This document shows, in pieces, positions 1 to 12,275 of a stretch of 64,000 bases of DNA (position 1 is the first letter of the stretch; each line of letters begins with the position of its first letter). Location: the NCBI RefSeq assembly GCF_963855985.1, contig NC_087105.1, positions 5,148,501 through 5,212,500 on the forward strand. The letters run 5' to 3'. The notes under the pieces were generated by a model. It was not told the DNA's origin. It saw only the letters and a program-made list of their open reading frames with translations, and ran no database searches. The translations under genes were made by a program, and so were the position numbers. The stretch comes from Ostrinia nubilalis. Taxonomy: Eukaryota > Arthropoda > Insecta > Lepidoptera > Crambidae.

Positions 1-3000
1 CTCAACTGCTTTCATTTATTCGTAGGCTTGAAAACACACAAAAAACAAACCTCGTGGCATAATATTGTGCGTTCAAATCGCGTTACAAATCGTCACGGAC
101 AAAAGAAGGCTTTGGGAGTACCTATTTCCAACTTCGGTATTTTATATAAAGTCGTTCGTGCCAATACAAAATCAGCATCGCCACTAATTGGGATGCTATC
201 GATTTTGTATTACATCCAGATAACAAAAGCACGTATCGGTATGAAGAGACCATTATTTGATGTTATTGGCATCCGTATAATAACGCATCATTTAACCGGT
301 CTGCTGAATTCCGATGAATGAAGGGCTTACCTCGAAATAATATTCGAAATTTGAATTGACAAATTCGAGTTTGGAATGTCTGTTTTGAAATTGGTTTAAC
401 CCATTCGAAATGCACGCGACTTCACAAGTGTTTCATCGTTGTTGAATTCTTTTGATGGAAAACATCGGAAGCCACCCGGAAAAGTGTCCTTTTATGAATG
501 CAGTTTGGAAGCGGAATAAAAAGGAATAACCATATTAATCCCCTTCGGTTGTACGACAGATTTCCGCGTGTATTTTGTTTGTCGAGAGCTTTCGGGGCAG
601 TTGTTTCGCATTTTCAGAAGTACACACTCGTAGCTACTAACGTTCCTTTGACAATGAAGCGAAAAATGTGGACTGTTACAGCGTTGTCTTTTGTTTTTTG
701 ATCTGTTTCATTCGGTACCTAGCCGTCTGTGTCCTTTGTGAAATACGTTTAGTTTTTGGTAATTTATTTTCATTACCTTCAGGTACATTACTCGTTCACA
801 TGAATATAGATAAAAAATAATTTAATTTGCCTGGCGCCTTCTTTTCGTGTAGCCTGTTTATACATAGGTCTACTACGACAGGTATGGAGTTCAAAACCCA
901 CTGGGGAAAATATTATACTTAGTACTTACATACATTTGTTACAATGTTTTTCTTTTTGTAATTAAATGTAAATGTGATGTCGCTCTTTTTGTCAAATAAT
1001 ACATTTTTTACTTTTACATTTATCCTTTAGTAGCCGTAGCTAGTTTTTCTTAGTTTGGAGCTAACAGACGTAAGTATTGGAGAAGGTAATGCATTATTCT
1101 AGTAACGACATTAAATTGAAACGAACGAATTATTTTATCTGTAGCCTTATTGTTAAATAGAAGAAATAAAAGAGGTATGTTTGCTTATCATCAAATCCTC
1201 GTTCTTACCCAACGAAGGAAAACCCAACGAATAAGGCAAAACAAAATGTACCCAATATGGTTTTGCATAAATTAGTCTACCGAAATCGTGTGTAATGTAA
1301 CATTTTCCAAAAAGGACGGGAACATCCAAAATTCATCAGGGCACAGCTGTAAAGCCGAATTAATTCGGAATCCACTTCATTTGGCCGCATGATTACTTGT
1401 TATAAAAACACTATCAGCCCCGCCCGGCTTATTTCAAGCCCCACTACCAGTGATATTTATGAATAAAAAATAAAAGCGGTCAAGAGCGAGTTGTTCTCCC
1501 GGGGAAGGTTCCGTAGTTGTGTTCTCAAGGAAGTTCCAATATATGCGTGGGTTACATGTATTGCAATTTAATTCTTGAATATGTACTATGCGGAAAATAC
1601 AGAAAAAATTTTTTTTCACTATTTTGGTTTTGAGATAAGAGCATGTTTTAGTACCATTTTAGTACCTTAAATAAAAAAAAATAGCACATTCCAGTCTCAT
1701 CTAAAGTAGCTTTTTTCTCAGAAAATATTTTTTTTTTATTTTAACCCCGTTTTATTAAAATAAGCGCATTTTAGGTAGCGCCCTTAAACTTGCAAGAATT
1801 CAAGATTTAAGTGCCTACCTACTTAGCAAACATATTTCTCTATTTCTTATTTTTTGAAAAAAAGAAAAGAAAAAAAGATAAAAGTCACACGCATTTAAAT
1901 TGCGTTTTAACTACAAAGGGATACGTTTTTCAAAACTCACGCGGAACCATAAAACGACCTAACAGAGCGAATTTTCCGATGTGTGGTCGGTAAAGGGTGG
2001 CCGCTGCGAGCACTACCGAAGCGGCTTTGCGTGCCGATTAATTGAAGCTTATATTGATTTTGTATTACACTAAGCCGATGGAACTTACTAATATTAGACA
2101 GTTGCAGATGCTGGTTATTTATTCAAATTGCTTTCGTACGGCTTTGGCGATCGTCGTTTGTTTGTACGCCGAGAGCTCGCAGTTCAGTTGTTAATATTTA
2201 GGTTCTATAGCGGTCATGCATTAATCGCTTTAAGATAGAGAAATAATCAGTAAGTACCATGAGTTAAGTATGTAAGTCAATTACATGGGAATACCACTTT
2301 ATAACAGTTATGGTACAAATAAGACTTTTAAGTATTATAATTAAAAAATAATGTGGATTCTAATGTGGTATAAATGTTTTTTTAAGTATTTTGCGACCAT
2401 CTTTTGTTTGTGTACCTACTTTCTGATTTCATTTGTTAACAAATTATTTGGGTTCTCCAACAGCTATTTAAGTAAAATTTAATTAGTCTGTCAAATGTTT
2501 CTTTCCTGACAGACAACCCTATTTAAACCTGTTATCTAATAAAATATTCTTGAGCCAGTGTTTGTATTTCGACAGACACATTTGACAGGATGATAAATTA
2601 CTTATTCAACCACTTTACAGTAATGCTGATCAAATCAATGACGCCATCTTGGATCGGTTCGATATTATAATGAATTTATTCGGTTGACTGGCATATTTGT
2701 CGCGTTGTCTGTTTAGGACTTTGTTTGTATAAGACAATACTGTATCTAAAATTAAATAACATTTTGTACAGGTGACTGTAAATATTATGTAGCGCTTATT
2801 CCTTAAGTGTGATGCTGTTGTTGTTGATATGAGATCCCATTTTTACAGTTTCGATCAAGCGTATGTTGCTTATTAAAATTTAATAAGTAGTAAAAGCACA
2901 GAATAAGTAATAGTACAGGTACAGAAGGATTACTCCGCAAGACGATTTAAATAAATGCGAGTCTTGCTACGACGCGATACAGTGGAATTCAGCTCGCACA

Positions 3001-3157
3001 GCACTACGTACCTACAATTTTATTCACCTACAAGTTTTGTCTCTTTCTATCGCGTGCCTCTGAACTCTTCTTACGCTGTTAGGGTTGCTGTCTAGTAGTG
3101 TCTAGTAAAAAAATAATTAATCTACTTATTTGTTATGAGGTACGTATGTAGGTAAGT
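1..3157. other. AT-rich non-coding stretch, no gene seen
   Basis: No frame here resembles a known protein, and no terminal inverted repeat, LTR or tRNA-like structure was found. The 97-codon frame at 28-321 has no recognisable domain and no codon pattern that suggests a gene. The text is rich in A/T runs and short TACCTA/GTAGGTA words, as is usual in lepidopteran intergenic DNA. Confidence 0.5.
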
Positions 3158-3165
3158 ACGCATTC

Positions 3166-3234
3166 ATTATGGAAAACCTTGGGAGAGGCCTTTGCCCAGC
3201 AGTGGACGTCATTTATTTTGGCTGAAACGAACGA
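3166..3234 (+). mobile_element. RTE-type non-LTR retrotransposon, extreme 5'-truncated stub
   Basis: These 69 bp hold only the 3' end of an RTE element: the GAGGCCTTTGCCCAGCAGTG block, then GGCTGAAACGAACGA. In full copies the block encodes the final VQQWT-like residues of the reverse transcriptase. An 8-bp duplication, ACGCATTC, lies on both sides (3158-3165 and 3235-3242), so this is a complete if tiny target-primed insertion. It shares its 3' sequence with the copies at 5029, 12613 and 44445. Confidence 0.75.
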
Positions 3235-3242
3235 ACGCATTC

Positions 3243-4251
3243 TGAGCAGTAGTCATGGTAGGTTAGGTTCCTATACTATCCTAAGAATTATTGATTACCT
3301 ACATGGTCAACATACCTTTCAGCATCTTTGGGAAGCGAAAAAAAAGATAAATCCGGTAGATTTCTTTTCGAATTTAAACACCCGAACGCCGCACAATAAT
3401 ATTTCTTTCTCTTTATGTCCATTTTTAAATAATACTTCGATCATAGAATTAGTTACTACAACGCACGCCAGCGTCCTGACGGGCGCGCGCGTGACACTCG
3501 ACTGATATAATACCCGCCGGCGGGGCGCTTCGCTGTAGGTAATTATCGGATGTACCGCGCGGAGTGAGCCAGGCCTGGTAAAAGTAAATTGAAAGTAACT
3601 AAGTTACAATTAATTACAAAGTTTAAACTTTCTTCAGAATACCTATTTCATAAAGACCGAAATAGTTTTGTGTTTAATTAAAGATACCTACATCACGTGC
3701 ATGTTGCGAACATAGCTTGAAATGTTAATAAAGCTGGGTGCTAGTTGGACCGCGGGGCATAATTTCGGGTTAGGTGGTTTTATTTTTTATGCAGATCGTG
3801 AAATGGACAACACGCATAAGTTGTAATATTAAGTTAAATTATGACTTAATTTAAAGTTTAGATCACACACATTACACTAGTTTTTATTTCACCTCAATCC
3901 ATCCAGTATTACCGAAGATAGAGCCTCGAGAAGTTTACGGACTTTTTAAAATTTTCAAAAATTTCCAATATTCGCGCGTGACGTCACAACATGATTTTGC
4001 AGCCCCCGCACGTTAACCCATTTACTACTTTTTGTCTTTTTCCAACTAAAATAAAATTTTACCTAACTGACAACTGTTGTTAGTTGTCATCGTTCAATCA
4101 CATTTCAAACTAGGCGCTATAAAAGTAACCATTATTATGCCACCTATTGCCAATTTTGTGCACTATGAAGCCATTTTTACATTTATGCACTTAAATATAA
4201 ATTTTCTGGAAAAATAACCAAGTTTGTGTCTCTGTGCTCAATAACGAGTAA
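3243..4251. other. Non-coding, with a short GC-rich patch
   Basis: No gene or element ends were recognised. A GC-rich patch at about 3468-3575 (GGGCGCGCGCG, CCCGCCGGCGGGG) stands out from its AT-rich surroundings, but no exon or RNA structure could be tied to it. Confidence 0.4.
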
Positions 4252-4331
4252 ATAGTCCAGTTATTTGTTAATTTTACTTGGAAAGTGTTCCGGAATTTTT
4301 GAAAATTGGTGAATAAATAGATTTCGCTATG
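4252..4331 (+). repeat. Dispersed repeat, copy 1 (inverted partner at 5549-5638)
   Basis: This block, from ATAGTCCAG through GGAAAGTGTTCCG to ATTTCGCTATG, recurs in reverse complement at 5549-5638 with moderate divergence. The two copies flank the Helitron and RTE insertions. The family is not recognised. Both copies may be parts of longer repeats whose outer ends are not clear. Confidence 0.6.
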
Positions 4332-4672
4332 TTCTTTCCGAATTTTGTGACCTCGTTTATAGCCGCGCGCGCGCCCGCCTTATTGAAAAAAATCCGCCTT
4401 AAAAAAGGTTTTTGACAACTACTTTTTCATTTTATAATTTTTGGGACATAGACAGCTTTGATAAATGTGATAAATTTCATGTAATGTAAGTGAAATAGAT
4501 TTAGAGTTGTGAAACAGTCAAATTAATGTACCTGCTAAATTGCGAGTTCTTTTTTCTTTGATCATGGCAGGACACGCTGCCGGGTGTCCTAAATATGCTG
4601 AAGTATAAAAAAATTCGCGTTGCTGAAGTATAATTTATTTTGTCTTGTTTGTTTCTACATTACATAATTGTA

Positions 4673-5008
4673 TCCTACTATTATTATAAATGCGAAAGTT
4701 TGGATGTCTGGAAGTTTAAAATAAAGTAAAGTAAAGTAATGTTTATTTCTCACCAACATAAAAGATAATATTATGATTTAAACAAACAATCAGGAAAAAC
4801 AAAAAGTAAGAATGTTGGTGGGTTGATACCTGAACTAGGAAGATTCCTGTGTCTCAGGTTTGTTACTCTTTCACGCAAAAAGTACTCAACGGATTTTGTT
4901 GAAACTGTACAATATTATTGTTTGTAACCCAGATTAACATATAGGCTATAATTTATGCCGATCTGTGACACTAAATTTCACGCGGGTGAAGCCGCAGGCA
5001 AAAGCTAG
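4673..5008 (+). mobile_element. Non-autonomous Helitron (Lep1-like), split by a nested insertion
   Basis: It begins TCCTACTATTATTATAAATG after an A and ends AAAGCTAG before a T, the 5'-TC / CTRR-3' ends with A/T flanks expected of Helitrons. A short GC stem (CGCGGG..GAAG..CCGC) lies just upstream of the 3' end, as Helitron termination hairpins do. No target duplication is expected. A second copy with the same ends is at 34354-34585. The body is interrupted at 4718-4857 by an unrelated retrotransposon end. No Rep/helicase coding sequence is present. Confidence 0.65.
4718..4857 (-). mobile_element. Nested non-LTR retrotransposon 3' end
   Basis: These 140 bp interrupt the Helitron and are bounded by a short GTTT on both sides (4714-4717, 4858-4861). 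Read on the minus strand, the block has a non-coding body and ends in an ACTTT-type simple tail, like the 3' terminus of a LINE. The family is not assigned. The 4-bp flank match is too short to be decisive, but the Helitron sequence resumes immediately after it, which fixes the boundaries. Confidence 0.45.
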
Positions 5009-5028
5009 TCGTGAAATAAATAGGAAAG

Positions 5029-5354
5029 TTTAAGGTTCTGAAACGTGGTCGCTTACTATGGGCCTCATAAGAAGGCTCAAGGTCACCCAAAGGGTAATGG
5101 AGCGGGCTATGCTCGGGGTTTCCCTGCGTGATCGAATCAGAAATGAGGAGATCCGCAGGAGAACCAAAGTGACCGACATAGCACGCAGAATTGCTAAAAT
5201 CAAGTGGCAGTGGGCGGGACACATAGCTCGTAGAGACGATGGCCAATGGGGCAGAAAATTTCTTGAGTGGCGACCACGGGCTGGAAGACGTAGCGTGGGC
5301 AGGCCTCCTACTAGGTGGACCGACGATCTGGTAAAGGTCGCGGGAAGAACCTGA
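5029..5354 (+). pseudogene. RTE reverse transcriptase, C-terminal fragment
   Basis: The open frame runs through the 5' truncation point with no native start; the first ATG, at 5058, is internal. Recognisable blocks in order are MERAMLGVSLRDRIRN, RRTKVTDIARRIAKIKW, WAGHIARRDDGQWG and GRPPTRWTDDLVKVAGR, the conserved tail of lepidopteran RTE reverse transcriptases after the catalytic domain. A TGA replaces the expected TGG codon after AGRT, so the frame closes before the WK..QQWT end. Only this tail survives: the endonuclease and the polymerase palm are missing, so it is not functional. Confidence 0.85.
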
Positions 5355-5450
5355 ATGCGGGCAGCGCAGGACTGTTCATTATGAAAAACCTATGGAAAAC
5401 CCAAAGGCCTCTCGCCTTTGTCCAGCAGTGAACGTCATTTGGAACGACGA
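5029..5450 (+). mobile_element. RTE-type retrotransposon, 5'-truncated, with 10-bp target duplication
   Basis: A 422-bp insertion carries the C-terminal part of an RTE reverse transcriptase and the short 3' UTR ending GTCATTTGGAACGACGA. It is flanked by the exact duplication AATAGGAAAG (5019-5028 and 5451-5460), as expected from target-primed reverse transcription. It landed 20 bp downstream of the Helitron 3' end. Confidence 0.85.
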
Positions 5451-5548
5451 AATAGGAAAGAATGTAACTATCAAAAATCTTCTCTAAGGCAGCATTTTTC
5501 CAATTTCACATTTTGGCAATCACACTTAACTAACACACTAACAGAGAG

Positions 5549-5638
5549 CATAGCGAAATCTATTTTAATCACCAATTTCAAAACTCACGGAACACTTTCC
5601 AGGTAATCACGTTAATTTGCACCAAACGACTGGACTAT
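5549..5638 (-). repeat. Dispersed repeat, copy 2, inverted relative to 4252-4331
   Basis: Reverse complement of the block at 4252-4331, sharing the CATAGCGAAATC, GGAACACTTTCC and TGGACTAT anchors. Short gaps and substitutions indicate an old pair. Confidence 0.6.
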
Positions 5639-8600
5639 AATTAAATTGATATAAAAATTGGGTACATCATCTCAAAAACAAAAGAACTGGTGCTAAAAGG
5701 GTTAAGTGACGTTTTGACATTTGTAGAGGGCCTTGTAGAAGGGGAGGCTATGGTGCTGAATGTGGATTAACTTGAGTGTCATAGTAACTTATTAGACTGC
5801 TAAGCTTGATGATAAAAAGAAAAATATTTTATTCAATGTACATAGTCTGGTCATAAGTTCTGTCATATGATAATAACTTTTGAATTTTGAATGAAGGTTT
5901 CAAAAACATTTTTTACTGAATTAGAATTAACCCTCCGTGTACGAGGTGACTAAAAGTTACGTCCCGTACCAGGTGGGGTATGACACACCCCAATATACAA
6001 AGTGATAAAATTTTCATTCAACATTTTTTTAGGTGGAATTTAATATTTAATATTTATTATTTACGTATGCTAATTAGGTTTAAGAAAAGCTCTGAGCTGA
6101 AAATATGTATTATAACATTTTTATCATAAAAAAACAAAAATACACAATTACCGTTGTTCTTGTAATTTAGGAATCAGTTTCCTATGTATAATTTTTAATT
6201 AGTGCCTTTAATTATGACAACCGTTTTTATTTAACAAAGTACAAGTATTTACTTATAATTTAAAAGTAAATTAAAAACTGGAAGGGTATAAATTTGGTTT
6301 GATCATCGGTTTTCAATTTACCACAATTCTGATGAAAGAAAATGAGTATGCTCAATGCATAAAATGGGAGCGTAACAATTTTATTTATTTTTAAAATATG
6401 TTATTCCATTTCAGTAGCCCATAAATTGTATCACCAAGTATAAATTGTAGCCCATAAGTGTATGTTCACATACATCTTCGGATCTCAGTACTAAACTTCC
6501 AGATTCGCACTAAAAGTCATCTCATTTGACTAAAAGACTTAAAAATTCCAGGTAACGTAAAAATCACGAAAAATAATATTTGTATTGAATTTTATTCAAT
6601 TGACAAAGCTAAAAATATATAAATTACACCAAAACTTTTAGATTTTTTTTTAAACTTTTTAACAACGTCCCGTACCAGGTGGGGTGTGTGACACCCATAC
6701 GCACTTTAAAGGCAAGTAACTCAGTTGGTAGTCACCGCTGGACTGATTTTGCAACGCTGTTCGAAGCAGCAGTGTCATAATTCCAGCTACTGAGAATTTC
6801 AAATTCAGCACTTGCAAATTTTTAAAATGATAAGGTATGGTAAATGATAAGTCTTTATCAATGAAGAAGCAGAAGTTCAATTTCATGTGACCTCCATCTA
6901 GGCTAGTTTCCATCGTCACTCAAAGTTTGGCTGCGGTCTCAAATTTGGGCTTAATTGAGGAATTTTTTGGGTGAGAGGCATAAGAACTAATGCCGTTTTA
7001 TATCAAAAATTCATACTTAGAGGTAATCAACCAGGTACAAAGTATTTCCTTGTATGTTAGTCTGCCACTCTTTAGTAAGTCCCGAAATCCCCGCTTCGGC
7101 TCCCCTACTAACCATTCTAACCATTGTACACAGATAATATCTTACATGCAGCTTTTCATGTTACTACGTCACATTTTCTAAATCCGCGCAGAAAATCGCT
7201 CCTAGCGGAAGAGCGCACTTTGAGCTTGAATATTTCAGTCATTTTTAAAGATATCAAAAAAGTAAAAATACAGTATTCATTCTAATTTTTTGTAGTTTTT
7301 TTTGGCATCTTCAACAAAAATTGTGCGCCATGTCCAATGTTTCAAATTAACGTAGGTACTTACTCGTGGAGGTTCCTCGAAGCGCACTCATTTTGACGCG
7401 CACTTAATGAAGCGCACCTAAACTAGTCCTGTAGGCCTAGGATAAGGTTGTATCATGCCATATTATCGATTTGACGCGATTACCCCATACATTTGTCGTC
7501 TAAAATCGTCGATAAGATTTTATCATGGCGCGCAACCCTAGCCCGGCTGGAATCTTACCTACGTTGTAAGATGAATAAAAAGTACCAAGGTAACATAACA
7601 TACCTAAGATAATAATACATATCTCTACTCGGAGGTGGGTGCGATCAACTAAAAACCTAAAGAAACTTAAATATTCGAACATTACTATGTTTTCATGGCA
7701 GGAAAATAGAGACAGGTTTAACGACTCGAGGAAAGGATAAAAAATCAGAAATAATGTATTATAATTTTATTTCTTACAGAGGTACCAACAGAATGGGCGT
7801 AGGCGTGGGACTTTCAAAATGGTAGAGGTCTACACACAATGCTATCTCACCAAAAACATGACTACTATAAAAAAAGTTATCAGATTTCATGTAAGTAGAG
7901 CTAATTTCCTAGCTCTATACGCCCTAACTTCACAAACTCTACAACTTTGACAAAATATGTGACTTGCTCATCTAAGTTACAAGAAGCTGATGAAGGACTT
8001 GACCTACACTCTATTAGTGTTACTATGACCACGAGGGTGAAAGCCCCTCCCTCTATGTAGAAAATAGATTTTCCACTGTAAGAACTCCTGTCTCATTCAA
8101 TCACCTTAAAACGATAAGGAGAGTTGTTTTAAGAACTTAAAGAAAAAACATTAAATAACAGATGCGATAAGTTAGTATAAGATAAGTAGCTTACATCAGT
8201 TTGGGTGGTTTCTGAGAAATGTTTATGGAGAAAAACAAATAGTTATTTATGACTTAGCTTCAGCGAGACGTCGCAAAATACAATTTATTTATTTACAATA
8301 ATACAAAATAGTAGGTATTTAATTGTATTTTTCGTAACGTAAAGCTTAATAGGCACTTAAATACCTACAGTCGAGTTCAAAATATTTGTTACGCATTTTT
8401 TATCCTTACGTTAACGGAGCGAAGTTAAAATGTGTCCGCAGTTTGAGCCCCGACTGAACGGTGGCTCATCGACCGTAACATTTACACGCAAAAGTCAATC
8501 TTATGCCACCAAAATAAGGGTGGTCTCTACATCAATATGTTGTGCTTGAAGTGCCGTATACATGACCTTTTTTCTACGTCACCTCTCCATTATTCAAGTT

Positions 8601-10410
8601 GGCTTTTCACATGCGACCTTTACACGACGCGGGAGTGTTTAATGAATCGTTCCGCCGAACCCAAACACATAATACCTCAATTATACCAAATTAATTTCAT
8701 TGCTGTCTTCGTTGGAAAGCTTTAAAGCGACACAAAACGGTTTATAGGCTTGTTCGATGCGAGGGATGGTCAGTTAAAAACAAAAAACGTTTCGTTGAAC
8801 TTCTTTTGTTTTTCTTCTTTTGTTTTTTAAATGTTAGATTTACTTAGCAAGGGAAACTATTTTTAGAGGGCGCTGTTAAGTTGCGAGTCCCCGCGGAGTA
8901 GACTTTTTGTAGGCCGATAGTTTAATTGGGCTGTTAATCAGTATGAACAAGTATGAAAGTATGTACGCACATTGCACCGATTTGATATCGGCGATTCCTC
9001 ATACAAAACAATATGTTACTGGTTTTATTTGCAAGTCACTTTTTTGTGTAGCGAAGTAGTATCTATGTCTAAAATAGGTTTGAATAAGGTAAACAAGTAT
9101 CAAGGTTTTTTCAGGTTACGATGAATCAGATGTTTTGTATGATTTAAGGCAATTATCTCATATTTCTTCTTTATAAACGTGAGATCACAACAAACAAAAG
9201 TTTCGAAGAAATAGCGTGTTTATGATGAAGCGTGTTTGACATCGCATAACGCTGTTTGTTATCACAATTACAACGGATTTCTAGAAAGTTAACTTAACTT
9301 TATTTTACTTTTGTTGAAAAATAACGCCATAACCTAAAAATTACATTTCACTTCAGGTATTGGCTTCAAATATTTTCTAAACTGAACGATCTCATTTATA
9401 ATATGGTAGAAATAACTTTACATATTATTTTAATAAATAAAAGGACCAAAATAGGTAAATCCGGCATGCTTAGGTCTTTATACCATTGATTAACCTCTCC
9501 AGAGGACGTAATTTAAAACATAAATCATATTTCCAAATGCCAGAGACATCCACTCGGAAAGCGGGATATTATATTATTGTGTGGCAACCCTAAAGGTAAT
9601 GGTCTAAATTTATTGGGTTAAATGGCCCGCACAAACGGAAATTCGAGATAAATTGTTCGCTTGTCTAATTTTTGTGGATTTGATGGTTCATTTCACGAAC
9701 CGAATGTACATTGTACAACATGGCTTTCGGAGAACACTAACTAGCTTTTGTTTTCCGAATAAATTCTAAATTTGAAATGAGAAATTGTGAATTCGAATCA
9801 TACTTTGATGCGCATTTGTTTTTGTAGAGTTACAATTTTGTGCTTTACAATGCACTGATTAGCGTCATGAAACATTTTACTGTGAAAAAGTGAAGCTCGG
9901 TGAAATTGTAAACGAAATACCGATATTTTTGATTAGGAGCTTGTTTATTCCGCATCGATTCTTACACAAAAATATAAGTGGGCAAAAGAAAAATGGATAT
10001 GCGCATGAATATTCCCGATACAGCTCACCTCACAGATAATAAGGCTGACGCGGCGGTAGACGAACAAAGGCCCCACGAGGAAAATCGCAGGAAAAATAAC
10101 GACGTACACGTTAAATCACAGTAAATTTGAGTCTGGAACACAATAACTCAGCGGAACGCAGCCATAAATGTCGCAAACATTGTTCGAATGATTCACGCAT
10201 TCGGTAATATGATGTTTTTCTCCGCTCGCCCGCGCCTTTTGAGGCGCGCACCGCGGCCCGTGATCTTGAACCCTGCCAAAAAAAGATTCTTCAAAATAAA
10301 AAATAGACGCTGTTTGGGCCGGACTACAAATCAGCTGTAATTGCGGGTTCGAATCCTGAAGAGGACAAATGTTAGAGTTATGAACACGAACATTTATACT
10401 CGGAGTTATA
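5639..10410. other. Long non-coding stretch, no gene recognised
   Basis: No coding frame, RNA gene or bounded element was identified in about 4.8 kb. The one internal pattern is a 20-bp word, ACGTCCCGTACCAGGTGGGG, present at 5959-5978 and again in the same orientation at 6664-6683, each followed by a related GACACACCC or GACACCC. A TTAACCCTCC just before the first copy recalls piggyBac ends, but no matching opposite end was found. Confidence 0.45.
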
Positions 10411-11090
10411 CAGGGTGGAAACGTTAAGTGATCTCACTCGATTATTTCTAAACTATACAAGATATTGAAAAACTGGTAACTGATCCTGAAAGTGCTTCAT
10501 GAGCTCTTTCAAACGGTACCAATAATAGGGTACAGAATAAACTGGATCTATCTGAAAATTCAATGTTTCCAGCTTCCATACTAAATGTATGCCAGCCACA
10601 CAATATTAGAAGTGTAATTTTTTTTATTTAATAATAAACTCTTAAAATAAACTCGTAAATTGTATTCTTATTTAAAATTATTCATGCAAAACATTGGTTT
10701 TAGGCTTTACTTGCTATAATATTGTCAAGAGATGAGTGTCATGACTGTGGTAGTACTAAATGTATGGAAGAAAGAAACATTGAATTTTTGGATAGATCCA
10801 GTTTATTCTGTAACCTATTTATTGATACCATTGGATAGAGCTTGTGAAGCACTTTTAGAATCAGTAATCAGTTTTACGATATCATGTGTAGTTTTTAAAA
10901 TAATGTGACTTTACCAAATGTATGGAAGCTGGAAATATTGAGTTTTCGGTTAGATCCAGTTTATTCTGTAACCTATTATTAATACCGTTTGATAGAGCTC
11001 ATGAAGCACTTTCAGGATCAGTAACTAGTTTATTGATATCTTGTATAGTTTAGAAATAATCGAGTGAGATCACTTATCGTTTCCACCCTG
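10411..11090. mobile_element. TA-flanked inverted-repeat element (Tc1/mariner-like MITE)
   Basis: The ends CAGGGTGGAAACG and CGTTTCCACCCTG are perfect inverted repeats flanked by TA on both sides (10409-10410, 11091-11092). The inverted similarity extends about 180 bp inward (10411-10592 against 10911-11090). A third, diverged copy of the right arm lies inside at about 10760-10905 in direct orientation, so the element contains an internal duplication. There is no transposase frame. TA duplication fits the Tc1/mariner/pogo group, but the end sequence alone does not name the family. Confidence 0.8.
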
Positions 11091-11092
11091 TA

Positions 11093-11634
11093 TACTTTGT
11101 AAATCTATTTTTATCTATTCAATATTTCTGTTAATCAGTGAGCATAGTCCCCTAGCTAGATTATTGGTAGAAATGTACTTATAAGTATTGTTGGAAGACA
11201 AGCAAATGCAACCGTAGCAAAACTACAAATTGCTTCTGTAATTATTATTACGAACAGATATTTGTTATTTATTCTTCTCTCACACGAATGAGCGAACTAA
11301 ACGGTATTTTGGATAATGTGCCGACATAACTGCAACTATAACCCCGTGACCTATTTTTCCACACGTGGTACAATCGAAGAATAACAGTAAGCGCGACTTT
11401 CGCCTGGCATTAGGCAGTAGGGTAATTCCAGGATACATGCCCCAGTGGGATAGGTGCCGCGATTTTAAGTACACTATGTTACAAGCAACTTAGCCTAAAG
11501 TTATAGTACGTATAATAGAAAGGGACCTCCCCGTACCACTTTTCGCCTCGCAAACCATCAAAGAGTACGTTCGTTTAGCCAGTGAGAGCAAAAATCTTCC
11601 GCGGCCAAACCTTAGCGAGCGTCGAAATAAAATT
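11093..11634. other. Non-coding, nothing recognised
   Basis: The frame on the minus strand at 11280-11474 has a CTTCGKIGH-like CxxC stretch but no complete domain and no neighbouring exon-like sequence. No repeats were seen. Confidence 0.35.
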
Positions 11635-12275
11635 GGTAAGTATCTTTTAATGGATAATTTTTTTGTCAGCTGTAAAATGAAGCAGATTTTTATATAATTT
11701 GATAGACTATCTTATAAATTAGACGGGATAGCTATGTTTAATTCGATTTTTAGTGTTATTATATTTTTTATTAAAAAAGGCACCTATCCTATGCTAAAAG
11801 GATAGTTGCCTAATTTTTTTTTTGTATAGATGCCCTTAGGGCCATAATGTCCCATGCACCTAGGGGCATCTATCCTAACCTGCTCTTTTTGTCACAAGTA
11901 GCAAGTAAGAAGAAAAACGAATGTAGTACGGCTAACCTTAGGACAGTAATAAATAGGGTGCCCTTCTGATCGAATTACCTTTTTACCCGACTTCGGGTGG
12001 ATGTACTATGTACTATTTTTAATAAAAAATATTAAATTTCATTTTTAATTAATTTAATAACAAACAATCTTAAATAATAATACTTGGTTGTTTGATTTCA
12101 AAATGCATTTGATCCTTAGAATTCAAAAACTGTATTAACGAGTCATCTATCCCTGCATCAGGCATCTATCCTTACAGATACAGTTTACAGATACTAAGGT
12201 CAAATTGTTGATAAAAACTTACTGACTGAGTTACAGAGCTGTTTCAAAAAGTGGGGCATCTATCCTGGACTTACC
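11635..12275. repeat. Region with an iterated GGCATCTATCC word
   Basis: The word GGCATCTATCCT or a close variant occurs seven times: forward at 11779, 11867, 12142, 12161 and 12255, and reversed at 11799-11810 and 11825-11834. The block is loosely bounded by GGTAAGT (11635-11641) and ACTTACC (12269-12275), a weak 7-bp inverted pair that may be chance. This resembles the iterated subterminal words of non-autonomous DNA transposons, but the element ends are not secure and there is no frame. Confidence 0.45.

Noticed and set aside
5030..5246. Two minus-strand frames opposite the RTE fragment
   Set aside because: They are shadows of the plus-strand reverse transcriptase frame.
10316..10370. tRNA-like GGGTTCGAATCCTG B-box word
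   Set aside because: No A box at the right distance and no acceptor stem; probably chance or a highly decayed SINE.
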